NCBI RefSeq assembly: GCF_000332135.1
Contig: NZ_KB235896.1
Coordinates: 4,580,356-4,644,355, forward strand
DNA from: Anabaena sp. PCC 7108
GTDB taxonomy: Bacteria; Cyanobacteriota; Cyanobacteriia; Cyanobacteriales; Nostocaceae
Direction: 5' to 3'
DNA: 64,000 nt
Position 1 is the stretch's first letter. Each line of letters starts with the position of its first letter. Below are positions 55,233 to 63,550 of this stretch, piece after piece. The position numbers and the translations under genes are program-made. A model generated the notes under the pieces. That model was not told where the DNA came from. It was given only the letters and a program-made list of their open reading frames with translations, and did not search any database.

Positions 55233-56573
55233 TTATAAATTCAATTTTGTTTTCATGACTTTTAACAAAGGTAACAACAGTAGTGATTTAGTTTGATAGA
55301 TGAAAATTTTTCTGGTTGGTGAAAATAAAAAATTACTGGCATAAGATGCGAAAAATTGAGCAATTACTGTAGCTATCGCTGCTCCTAAACCATGATAAGT
55401 TTTAATGAAAAAATAATTTAAAACAACATTAATTATCGCGCCGATTGTAGTTGAGGCTAAAGCAAATTTCATAAAGCCTTCTGTGGTTGTCCACAAGCTT
55501 CTGACTAAACCTGATGAAACAAATACACCAGTCCATATATGAGTTGTTAATATTAATCCTGCTTCTTCATAACCTTTACCGTATAACAAATTGACTATGT
55601 CTTTAGATACAAAACAGACTGGTATAGCCACTGTATAGGATAATAATGACATTAATCCCAGTAGTTTTTCTAGACGCTGATAATAAAGATTTTCACTATT
55701 ATTTTTTGCTTCTAAAATAGCCGGAAATGCTGAGTTAGCAATAGAAATAGGGATGAAATACCATAGTTCTGATATTTTTACAGCTGCGGAATAAATTCCC
55801 ACGGCTTGGTCACCAATCATCTGACCTAACATAATCTGATCTATTCGCATATAGATCATAATGACAATACTAGAAAAAATCAGCGTCCAACTATCTTTAA
55901 GTAATTTTTTGGCATAATTAAAGTTATATCGCCATTTTTTGATAATATGACCCTGTAAGCGATATGCAAACACTAGTCCAACGGCTCCAAACCCAAGTTC
56001 AATTGACCAAATTCCAGCAAACATAATCAGAGGTGCTTGGGTTTGAATTAGGAATATTTTACCAATACTACTTAAAGCAAATGCTATCCCTCTAGCAAAA
56101 ACTGTATATTTTGATTGTTGCTGAGATTGAAAGAAAAAATCAATTGTATCAAATGCTTGAAAAAGCGTGCCGATAGCTATAACTCCTACTAATAAACGAA
56201 TAGAAATATCTCCAGGACGGAGTAGACCAATTCCATAAATTGTCAGTGTTAAAGTAACGAGACCGCCAATAAATTTGAGAATAAATGCAGTACCAAGAAC
56301 TTGATTTTTATCCTGGGGGTCGCGGATAATATTGCGAATTGCAATTTGATCTAGTCCCAAGGTTGAGAGTGGAGTCAACATGGAAACGAAAGCTATCGCA
56401 TAGTTATAGATACCAAACTTTTCTGGGCCTAAATAACGAGCCACCCAAAGTCCTACAAATAATCCCACACCCATTCTCAACATTTTATCTGCTAATAACC
56501 AAGCGGTGTTACCAGCAAATTTATATAAATTAGGACTTAATTTTGAGCTAATTGTAGATATTGTTTTTAACAT
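55233..56573 (-). CDS. Wzx-type polysaccharide flippase
   Basis: A 446-residue inner-membrane protein with about 12-14 hydrophobic helices. The N-terminal sequence GNTAWLLADKMLRMGVGLFVGLWVARYLGPEKFGIYNYA and the later YMRIDQIMLGQMIGDQAVGIYSAAVKISELWYFIP are typical of MATE-like Wzx flippases moving undecaprenyl-linked repeat units. Third gene in transcription order, after the autokinase. Confidence 0.95.
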   Translation of the reverse strand: MLKTISTISSKLSPNLYKFAGNTAWLLADKMLRMGVGLFVGLWVARYLGPEKFGIYNYAIAFVSMLTPLSTLGLDQIAIRNIIRDPQDKNQVLGTAFILKFIGGLVTLTLTIYGIGLLRPGDISIRLLVGVIAIGTLFQAFDTIDFFFQSQQQSKYTVFARGIAFALSSIGKIFLIQTQAPLIMFAGIWSIELGFGAVGLVFAYRLQGHIIKKWRYNFNYAKKLLKDSWTLIFSSIVIMIYMRIDQIMLGQMIGDQAVGIYSAAVKISELWYFIPISIANSAFPAILEAKNNSENLYYQRLEKLLGLMSLLSYTVAIPVCFVSKDIVNLLYGKGYEEAGLILTTHIWTGVFVSSGLVRSLWTTTEGFMKFALASTTIGAIINVVLNYFFIKTYHGLGAAIATVIAQFFASYASNFLFSPTRKIFIYQTKSLLLLPLLKVMKTKLNL

Positions 56574-56668
56574 TGTAAATAAACTTAGGGCTTGTAAATT
56601 TTGAATTTGATGGTTTTATTTTTACCAAGGCTTTGTAGAAATAATTTTTGGTTCCTATTCATAAATAG

Positions 56669-58921
56669 TTATTTTCTAAAATAACTAAAAATCTCATTTA
56701 TATAACTCAACTTTTGGGCATTCTTGCTATTTACTTGATTATTTATTATGTGTTCACTAATATCGTTGGACTTTAAATCGACTGAAAAAGGATTCAAATA
56801 GTAGGAATATTTATCTGATTTAGTTTCCCAATTAAGACCATTTATAACAAGACCTAAAATATTTGATTTTGATTGATCTAAATATTTTTCAACAGTAGTA
56901 GCACTATTAATATCTATTATTCCTGGTCTTGCTACTAACAAAAGCCCATCTGTCATTTTTCCTAAAGTCAAAGCTTCAACACCTATTACTAATGGAGGGG
57001 CATCTATAATTACAAAATCATAATTTTGATAAAAATCTTCAATCAAGGAAACCATCCGTTTGGAATCAACTAGAGATAAAGGATTAAAAGGAATATCCCC
57101 GCTAGTCAATACATCTAAATTATCTATTCCTCGTTGTACAGCTGCCTCAAATTCTATTTGATCGACAATCACATCACTCAATCCGACTGTATTAGTGATA
57201 TTCCATATCTGATGTTGCAATGGATGACGCATATTAGCATCTACTAATAAAACTTTACGACCTAATTGTGCGATCGCTGCTGCTAAATTTGCCGAAACTG
57301 TAGATTTACCTTCTTTGGGAACCGTGCTGGTGACTACAATCGCTTTTAGGGGTGGTTCTGAACTCAGAAATTTGAGATTAGCCTGGAGGATGCGATATAT
57401 CTCTGCTATTTGCTGACCCTGTTTATCTAAAACTGGTAAATGTGAAATCGGCCATTCCACATTTTTACCCAAAATAAGATTTTTCTTTTTTGTCCAAGCA
57501 GGAATACTTGCCAGCAATGTATATTTAAATATTTTTTGAATTTCCCTGGTAGTTTTAATAGATTGATCTTGGATTTCTAGAATTATTATCATAGCTATAC
57601 CTAAGATAAATCCTAATATAATTCCTAATGCAATACTGATAATTTTTTTACTATTAGAAGGTTTTTCAGGAACTATTGCTGGTTCTATAATTCTAGCTTT
57701 ACTGGTATTTTTATTTTCTGTGACTCGTGTTTCCTGTAAATTCTCTAAAAGAACTGCATATGTAGACTGAGCAGCTTTCAATTTTCGTTCTAGTTCTCGC
57801 TGATCTTGCTCTAATTTTGGCAAAGTATCTAATTGTTTTTTATAACTAGCTTTTGAGCTATATAAAGCTTCTAATTGTTTCATCATACCTAATTTTTGTG
57901 TTTCTATATTGAGAAAATCATAAGTAATTTTTTGTTTTAGTTCTCCTATCTGCAAATTATTGATATCAATATTATTGTTATTACCAATAACCTGGCTAAT
58001 CCGCTCTTTTAATACAGTTTTTATTGCTAGTTTTTTGGCTTTTAAGCTAACAATTACTGGGGTTGAATCTAAATATCGGCTTTGCTCTACAGCTAACTGT
58101 TCTTCTAATTTTTGTAGTTCTTTCAGCACTTGCTGTACTCCAGGAGATTCGGTAAGTGCAATTAAATTCATGGCTTGCTGAGGCTCTAAGTCTAATTTGT
58201 TTCTAAGTTCAACTGATCTGGCATTTGCACTTGCTAAGTCAGATTGAATCATACTGATTCTTTGATCTAAACTTGCAATCACCTCTACTGCTTTTTTTCC
58301 TTCTTCTTCTAGTGAGATAATCTGGTTATTTTCTTTGAACTGGCGCAGAGCTACTTCTGCTTTCTGAACAGTACTTTCACTAGTAGGAAGTTGTTTAGCA
58401 ATAAACTCTCTAGCTAAAGTTGCTTCTGACCTATTTGTGAGAATATTTTCCTTGATATAAATACTCATTAGGTTGTTAACTATTGCGGCTGCTTCCTTTG
58501 GATTGCTACTTTTGTAAGAGATTTGCAGTACATCTGTGCCAGGAATATTCTTCAGTTTTAGTTGTTTTTTCAGTACTCCAGGTTTGATAGTAACTCCAGT
58601 TTTATCTTTAATTTTTAGTGTATTAATAGTCTTCTGCAAAAGTGGGCTAGAAGTAATTACTTCTATTTCTGTGCTGATAGGGTCTTTTTTATCTACCTGG
58701 ACTTCTTGTGTTTCTTTGCCAAATCCTATAAGTGAAGAGGTACGATCTACTTTGAAAAGTAGCTCACCTTGTACTTCATAACTTGGCTTTTGAAAGTTAC
58801 CAATCAATGTGAAAAAGATCACGATTATGCTGAATAAGCTTGCGGCTGCGGGGAAGCGTCGTTTTAGAATCTGCCAATACTGCTCAAAGTCTATTTCTTC
58901 TGTGTAATTGTTAGAGTTCAT
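56669..58921 (-). CDS. Polysaccharide co-polymerase/tyrosine autokinase (Wzc-like)
   Basis: Controls chain length and export of the polymer. The 750-residue protein starts with a Wzz domain (about 8-95; first membrane helix about 28-47), a periplasmic coiled-coil region (about 170-410), a second helix (about 428-450, IISIALGIILGFILGIAMII), and a BY-kinase domain with Walker A TVPKEGKST, A' motif LLVDANMRHP and Walker B FVIIDAPPLV. The tail has a Tyr cluster (YSYYL, SYINEIFSYF) for autophosphorylation. It follows the initiating transferase by 18 bases. Confidence 0.96.
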   Translation of the reverse strand: MNSNNYTEEIDFEQYWQILKRRFPAAASLFSIIVIFFTLIGNFQKPSYEVQGELLFKVDRTSSLIGFGKETQEVQVDKKDPISTEIEVITSSPLLQKTINTLKIKDKTGVTIKPGVLKKQLKLKNIPGTDVLQISYKSSNPKEAAAIVNNLMSIYIKENILTNRSEATLAREFIAKQLPTSESTVQKAEVALRQFKENNQIISLEEEGKKAVEVIASLDQRISMIQSDLASANARSVELRNKLDLEPQQAMNLIALTESPGVQQVLKELQKLEEQLAVEQSRYLDSTPVIVSLKAKKLAIKTVLKERISQVIGNNNNIDINNLQIGELKQKITYDFLNIETQKLGMMKQLEALYSSKASYKKQLDTLPKLEQDQRELERKLKAAQSTYAVLLENLQETRVTENKNTSKARIIEPAIVPEKPSNSKKIISIALGIILGFILGIAMIIILEIQDQSIKTTREIQKIFKYTLLASIPAWTKKKNLILGKNVEWPISHLPVLDKQGQQIAEIYRILQANLKFLSSEPPLKAIVVTSTVPKEGKSTVSANLAAAIAQLGRKVLLVDANMRHPLQHQIWNITNTVGLSDVIVDQIEFEAAVQRGIDNLDVLTSGDIPFNPLSLVDSKRMVSLIEDFYQNYDFVIIDAPPLVIGVEALTLGKMTDGLLLVARPGIIDINSATTVEKYLDQSKSNILGLVINGLNWETKSDKYSYYLNPFSVDLKSNDISEHIINNQVNSKNAQKLSYINEIFSYFRK

Positions 58922-58939
58922 AGTTTTAAATAAGCAGTT

Positions 58940-60388
58940 TTAATATGCTCCTTCTTTGTTCAATACTACACTCACTGTTTTTAACAAAATTTGAAAATCT
59001 AACCACAGTGACCAGTTTTCAATATAGGTAAGATCAAGGTTGAGGACTTGTTCAAAATCTAAAATATCGGAACGTCCTGACACTTGCCACAACCCGGTGA
59101 CACCAGGTAATATTTCTTGGCGAATTAAGTGCCGTGCAGAAAATTTATTGACATCTCTAGTTGGTAAGGGACGAGGACCAACTAGACTCATTTCTCCAAG
59201 TACAACATTAAATAGTTGTGGTAATTCATCTAAGCTATAACGACGGAGGAATCTACCTATACGAGTAACTCTTGGATCATCTTTAATTTTGAAGAGTATT
59301 CCATCTTTGGTTTGATTTAAAGCTTCTAATTCTTTTTGCATTTTTTCGGCATCGTTTCTCATGGTGCGGAATTTCCAGACTTTAAATTCTTTTCCATGTA
59401 ATCCTATACGAGTTTGTCGATAAAATGCTGAACCTGGAGAATCTAGTTTAATGGCTATGGCAATGGCTAGATAAATGGGAAAGGTAAAGATAAGAAATAA
59501 GCAAGCAAAACAAAAATCGAAAATTCTTTTTAACCAAAAGTCTTTACCTGTAATTGCGGGAGAAATGAAACTTAAACAAGCTATGCCACCGACATTATGA
59601 AATACTAAGTCTCTATAAATAGGTTTTAATTCCATTGGTAAGAGATGTACGGTGATACCAGCTGTTTGAAATAACCAACATAAATAAATTCTATTTTGAA
59701 TGGCACTCAGAGAGATGAAAACTTCTGTTACTCCTAGTTTATTCAATTTTTCTAATGTTTCTAGGCGATGATCTTTATCTAATGAAATAGAATTTTCAGT
59801 GCCGGCTATGCTATAGCGTTGCTCTGTTTGAATACAACTCAAGGCTTGTTCTTTTTCTTCTTCAGAACAAATAATAAAAACTGAGTTACAGGCTAATATT
59901 CTCCGTTTACGAAGATATTCAAGGGTCTTGTTAACTGATAATCTGCCAAAACAAATAAAAGCTGTACTAGTCAACCAAAAAAATATTAAGTTTGAGGGCA
60001 TAAAGCCTTCAATGGATTTATCTAAAAAACCTGCTACTAGTATTAAACTATGAGCAAAGGTTAAGGTTCTAATCAGATTCCAATAGTCATGACGCTTGTT
60101 ACCTGGAGCATAATTTCCTTGGATGGCTAAAGCTCCGATTTGAATCGAAATAGATATCAATAATGACGGAAATAAGTAATTTCTGTCTGTATAAAAATTT
60201 GTACGTAGTTTAATTAATAACCATGCAAGTAATAATAATGATGTATCAACTGTTACTAAAGTTATTAATCTTCGCCACCAGTCTCCTTTACGGACTCTAG
60301 TAAAGGTCGATGCGCGTATATCGGTAGGAAACTGGCTTAATTGATTGATGACTCTTTGCTTTTTTAGCATATTTTTAGCTTGAATCAA
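58940..60388 (-). CDS. Polyprenyl-phosphate sugar-1-phosphate transferase (WbaP-like)
   Basis: Initiates repeat-unit assembly by moving a sugar-1-phosphate to undecaprenyl phosphate. The 482-residue protein has four N-terminal membrane segments, a CoA-binding-like middle domain, a re-entrant helix (FDFCFACLFLIFTFPIYLAI) and the bacterial sugar transferase domain: FKVWKFRTM, RIGRFLRRYSLDELPQLFNVVLGEMSLVGPRP, and ILPGVTGLWQVSGRSDI. First gene of the locus; the 872-base gap upstream should contain the promoter. Confidence 0.96.
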   Translation of the reverse strand: MIQAKNMLKKQRVINQLSQFPTDIRASTFTRVRKGDWWRRLITLVTVDTSLLLLAWLLIKLRTNFYTDRNYLFPSLLISISIQIGALAIQGNYAPGNKRHDYWNLIRTLTFAHSLILVAGFLDKSIEGFMPSNLIFFWLTSTAFICFGRLSVNKTLEYLRKRRILACNSVFIICSEEEKEQALSCIQTEQRYSIAGTENSISLDKDHRLETLEKLNKLGVTEVFISLSAIQNRIYLCWLFQTAGITVHLLPMELKPIYRDLVFHNVGGIACLSFISPAITGKDFWLKRIFDFCFACLFLIFTFPIYLAIAIAIKLDSPGSAFYRQTRIGLHGKEFKVWKFRTMRNDAEKMQKELEALNQTKDGILFKIKDDPRVTRIGRFLRRYSLDELPQLFNVVLGEMSLVGPRPLPTRDVNKFSARHLIRQEILPGVTGLWQVSGRSDILDFEQVLNLDLTYIENWSLWLDFQILLKTVSVVLNKEGAY

Positions 60389-60657
60389 AATTGAGATGGT
60401 TTGCTTAAAGATACACTGATTGCATGAATAACTGGAGTTTAGACTAAGTCTTCTTACTTAGAACTGTGAGCTTTGAACTTAGTTTTTGATCAGGTTTGCA
60501 AGGTTCTGATTTAAGAGTAATCACGTAAGTTGCTACTTAGGAAAAAGATGGCTCTTGACAAAAATTACGCCAATTACTCATCACTTTTTCTATGTCCAAA
60601 CTCAATGGATCACAACTGGGGTGAATACAAATTGCGTAAAGTAACTTACAAAAGAAG

Positions 60658-60706
60658 GGAACAGGGAACAGGGAACAGGGAACAGGGAACAGGGAACAGG
60701 GAACAG
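60658..60706. repeat. GGGAACA heptamer array
   Basis: Seven head-to-tail copies of GGGAACA with no variation, the most homogeneous array in the window. Confidence 0.92.
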
Positions 60707-60740
60707 ATAAGAAACTAAAGTTTAAGAGTTTACAGCTCAG

Positions 60741-60826
60741 TCAAAAAAAGGATGTTTTTACAAGGAGAGTGACACGAAAAAAACAGTGTCATTATTTCAA
60801 TCTCATGTTTTTAAACATGAGTTTTT
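60741..60826 (+). ncRNA. Candidate small RNA with two hairpins and a terminator
   Basis: A first stem TGACAC/GTGTCA (60770-60791) has an A-rich loop. After an unpaired AT-rich linker a perfect 9-bp stem CTCATGTTT/AAACATGAG (60802-60821) with a two-base loop is followed by TTTTT. No protein gene on the plus strand precedes it, so the terminator may close a short non-coding transcript. The 5' end given is a guess, and no promoter is called. Confidence 0.35.
60802..60826 (+). terminator. Intrinsic terminator without an upstream gene
   Basis: Perfect 9-bp stem CTCATGTTT/AAACATGAG plus TTTTT on the plus strand. No annotated gene lies upstream on that strand for over 16 kb. Confidence 0.7.
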
Positions 60827-60865
60827 CCTGTTAAGAGTTGCTTCCTGTTCCCTCTGAAAAATAAA

Positions 60866-60978
60866 GGTGTTGCATAATTGCGGGATGATTTGAGAATATG
60901 CATCAATATATAATCACCGCGTCTCCGTGTCCCCGTGTCCCCGCGTCAGCCTCAATCATCCCCTTATTCAGCAACGCC
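60866..60978. repeat. MITE-like element, GGCGTTGC ends (copy 2, 113 bp)
   Basis: Same ends and interior as the copy at 42442-42539, but with an insertion of CCGTGTCC tandem units in the centre that accounts for the extra length. First base pair of the left end differs (GGTGTTGC). Confidence 0.85.
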
Positions 60979-61152
60979 CAAATAAATAGGCAAGTCCTGA
61001 CTAGTTAAAACCAGTATAGATTTTAGTAGCCAGTATATTATTTAATAAATATACTAGGTTTGCATCCGTAATTATACTATAATACCAGCATCTTAGATTT
61101 TTTTAGTCAATTTTAGTAAAAAGTTGTTATTTTTAACAAATTTATATAGTTC

Positions 61153-61177
61153 TAGGACAATATTTTGTCCTATTTTT
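61153..61177 (+). terminator. Hairpin with T-run on the plus strand
   Basis: TAGGACAA/TTGTCCTA forms a perfect 8-bp stem with a TATT loop, followed by TTTTT. It has the form of an intrinsic terminator, but no plus-strand gene precedes it; it lies about 90 bases beyond the stop of the minus-strand flavoprotein gene. Confidence 0.4.
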
Positions 61178-61260
61178 AGGTCTAATCCTGATTTATTTAT
61201 GATGTAAGTAAGTGAAAATGATACTAAATACTCACTTAACAACCCAAAAAATCGAACTCG

Positions 61261-62490
61261 TTATGTTATTGCTGTTCCCGCTAAATAAGCCGTTGTCCAA
61301 GCACTTTGGAAGTTAAAGCCACCTGTAATTCCATCAATATCCAAGATTTCACCGGCAAAATATAAACCAGGTACTAACTTACTTTCCATGGTTTTAAAAT
61401 TAACGTCTTTCAGATTAATTCCCCCACAGGTAACAAATTCTTCTTTAAAAGCGCCTTTGCCATTAATTAAGTATTCTCCCTGAGAGATTTCTTGAATTAA
61501 TTGATTTAAGGTTTTGTGAGATATACCTGCCCAGCGATCTTCAGTATTAATACTGGCACGGTTAATTAGATATTGCCAGAGGCGATGAGGTATGTCAACA
61601 CCACGATGTAAAGCGATCGCTTTTCTTGGCCATTCTTGTTTTACAGCTAAAAGCTTTTCTCTGATTTCCTCTTGCTGTAAATTGGGTAAGCAATTGATGA
61701 ATAATTTGGCTTGATAGCGATGTTCATGGAGGATTCTTGCACCCCAAGCCGAAAGTTTGAGTACTGCTGGTCCACTGACACCCCAATGGGTGATTAACAA
61801 GGGGCCTGTTTGTTGTAATCGGGTTTTACCTGTGACTGATAACCGTAAATCTACGGAACTTAGGCTAATTCCGGCTAATGCACGTAGTTTGGGATCTGCA
61901 ATGTTAAATGTAAATAAGGATGGAACAGGTGTTTCGATGTGATGACCTAATTCCCTGGCGAGTTTATGACCGATAATGCTGCTACCTGTAGCCAGAAGCA
62001 AGCGATCGCAATATTTCTTTTCTCCTGACTTGAGAATAATTTCAAAACCCTCATTTTGTCGGTTGACAGCAATCACGGGTGTCCCAATACTAAGTTCTAA
62101 TCCAGCCGTAAATGCAGCTTTAATCAAACATTCGGCAATGGTTTCCGAACGATCTGTAATTGGGAACATCCGCCCATCAGCCTCAGTTTTCAAATTTACA
62201 CCATGTGCAGCAAACCAATCTACGGTGTCTAAAGGTTGAAAACGCGTGAAAGCACCCCGCAAGGCTTTTCCACCTCTGGGGTAATTTAGGACTAACTCTT
62301 CTGGGGAAAAACACGCGTGAGTGACATTACAGCGTCCCCCACCAGAAATTAACACTTTCGCCAAAGGTTGACGACTGGCTTCAATTAATGTCACTTTGGC
62401 TTCAGGATTAGCTTCGGCACAAGCGATCGCACCAAAAAATCCCGCAGCCCCACCACCAATAACTACAATTTGTAACGGTAACAACTTCAA
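61261..62490 (-). CDS. HI0933-like FAD-dependent oxidoreductase
   Basis: A 409-residue flavoprotein. The N-terminal dinucleotide-binding motif IVVIGGGAAGFFGAIACAE, the family block AKVLISGGGRCNVTHACFSPEE, ATGSSIIGHKLA, THWGVSGPAVLKLSA and the C-terminal LYFAGEILDIDGITGGFNFQSAWTTA are all typical of the HI0933/YhiN family (annotated as NAD(P)/FAD-dependent or aminoacetone oxidase-family). Substrate unknown. The rubredoxin gene lies 46 bases upstream on the same strand, so the two may be co-transcribed. Confidence 0.93.
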   Translation of the reverse strand: MKLLPLQIVVIGGGAAGFFGAIACAEANPEAKVTLIEASRQPLAKVLISGGGRCNVTHACFSPEELVLNYPRGGKALRGAFTRFQPLDTVDWFAAHGVNLKTEADGRMFPITDRSETIAECLIKAAFTAGLELSIGTPVIAVNRQNEGFEIILKSGEKKYCDRLLLATGSSIIGHKLARELGHHIETPVPSLFTFNIADPKLRALAGISLSSVDLRLSVTGKTRLQQTGPLLITHWGVSGPAVLKLSAWGARILHEHRYQAKLFINCLPNLQQEEIREKLLAVKQEWPRKAIALHRGVDIPHRLWQYLINRASINTEDRWAGISHKTLNQLIQEISQGEYLINGKGAFKEEFVTCGGINLKDVNFKTMESKLVPGLYFAGEILDIDGITGGFNFQSAWTTAYLAGTAIT

Positions 62491-62536
62491 AAATATCTCA
62501 ATAGCACCTACTTAACTAGGTTAGCTGTTATTTTCA

Positions 62537-62698
62537 CTATTCGACCGCTTCAAAGTCTTCTTTTGCAGCACCGCAAACTGGACACACCCAATCATCGGGA
62601 ATGTCTTCAAATGCTGTTCCTGGTGCTATTTCCCCATCTGGATCACCTACTTCGGGATCATATTCATATCCGCAGACGCTGCATACATATTTTGTCAT
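62537..62698 (-). CDS. Rubredoxin
   Basis: A 53-residue one-iron electron carrier. The two Fe-binding pairs are seen as [14 protein letters not shown] near the N-terminus and [11 protein letters not shown] near the C-terminus, with the conserved [15 protein letters not shown] between. The ATG at 62698 is preceded by AAGGA about nine bases upstream. There is no membrane helix, unlike the photosystem II-associated RubA. It lies 46 bases before the flavoprotein gene, a possible redox partner. Confidence 0.96.
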   Translation of the reverse strand: MTKYVCSVCGYEYDPEVGDPDGEIAPGTAFEDIPDDWVCPVCGAAKEDFEAVE

Positions 62699-62820
62699 TT
62701 TTGTGCGTCCTTATCCAATTATTGGTTTTCAGCTACAATTCTTTTCAATAGATTGTGAGCAAATTCTTTGATTAATTTTATATTTAAGTCAACATCTATG
62801 CTTATATCTGCTGACAGATA

Positions 62821-63015
62821 TTAAAAACGCCACCACATCCTTTGCAGGTAACTGAAAATCCCTACTGCGATCGCTCCCAACAATAATAGCCAAATTACGC
62901 CACCGGGAATAAATGTCAGGATACCAAAGCCCCTAAGTATCCAAATAGCTATTCCCATACCTAAAAGAATGCCAAATATTTGGGTTAATTTGCGATTGAT
63001 GAAAGATTGATTCAC
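62821..63015 (-). CDS. Small two-helix membrane protein
   Basis: Not recognised. The 64-residue product has two hydrophobic helices (about 13-31, IFGILLGMGIAIWILRGFG, and 35-56, IPGGVIWLLLLGAIAVGIF) joined by a Gly-Pro turn, and a basic/aromatic end (QRMWWRF). Probably an inner-membrane or thylakoid small protein; conserved context is unknown. It lies 122 bases upstream of rubredoxin on the same strand. Confidence 0.7.
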   Translation of the reverse strand: MNQSFINRKLTQIFGILLGMGIAIWILRGFGILTFIPGGVIWLLLLGAIAVGIFSYLQRMWWRF

Positions 63016-63550
63016 CCTATTTTCCTCTCAAATCAAACTATAAATGTAGATACAGCAGATTTCAGTCCCCAGGAGGTACAAATTTTGAGAACAAAGCCTT
63101 ACATAACAGGAGTCAGAATTCAGAATTTAGGAGTAAAACCCTTTTTTAGCCTGAGTTTGATCATGAATTGATGTCCTCATCACCCTGTCCATTGCTATAA
63201 AAATCAAGTTTCAACCCTGTTACCTGTTTCTTGCTGTATGATATTAAATCTGAATGATGGCTGACAAAAAAACTCACTGTGTCGCCACCTCAGTCCTAAT
63301 GATTGCCACTTGCTAGTCATTCTAGCTGTTATTTACCCTATTTTTCATTTCCAAGAGTGTTTTTACCAAAATGATTACGTAGTATCAAGAAAACTTTTTT
63401 TATGTTAAATACGTTTTGTCCATAATTCTTGATCAGAATAAACTTAAATTTTAGATCATGTCCAGAAAATCTCTAAATTGAACTGTAATTAGAATTAAGA
63501 GCAGTGAACTTGATCAAAACACAGTTTGTTGATGAGTAACTAAAGTCAAT
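63016..63550. other. Gene-free stretch with MITE remnant
   Basis: A 535-base gap upstream of the SRPBCC gene. It contains the TATAGCA-family remnant at 63168-63199 and a GTCAGAATTCAGAATTTAGG dispersed repeat near 63114; otherwise only AT-rich DNA that should include divergent promoters. Confidence 0.5.
63168..63199. repeat. TATAGCA-family element, 3' remnant (copy 4)
   Basis: TTGATGTCCTCATCACCCTG followed by TCCATTGCTATA matches the right end of the elements at 9490-9594 and 36893-36966. The left end is missing. Confidence 0.7.

Larger units (their letters stand above)
60389..61260. other. Gene-free stretch rich in repeats and hairpins
   Basis: Holds the GGGAACA array (60658-60706), two successive hairpins of which the second is an intrinsic terminator (60770-60826), the GGCGTTGC-end element (60866-60978) and a further hairpin (61153-61172). 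No protein-coding gene is supported. Confidence 0.6.

Noticed and set aside
60530-60718. Plus-strand 62-residue open frame upstream of the candidate small RNA
   Set aside because: Its second half is the GGGAACA array; the start is TTG without a ribosome-binding site.
60741-60826. Identification as Yfr1
   Set aside because: The conserved unpaired ACTCCTCACAC core of Yfr1 is absent.
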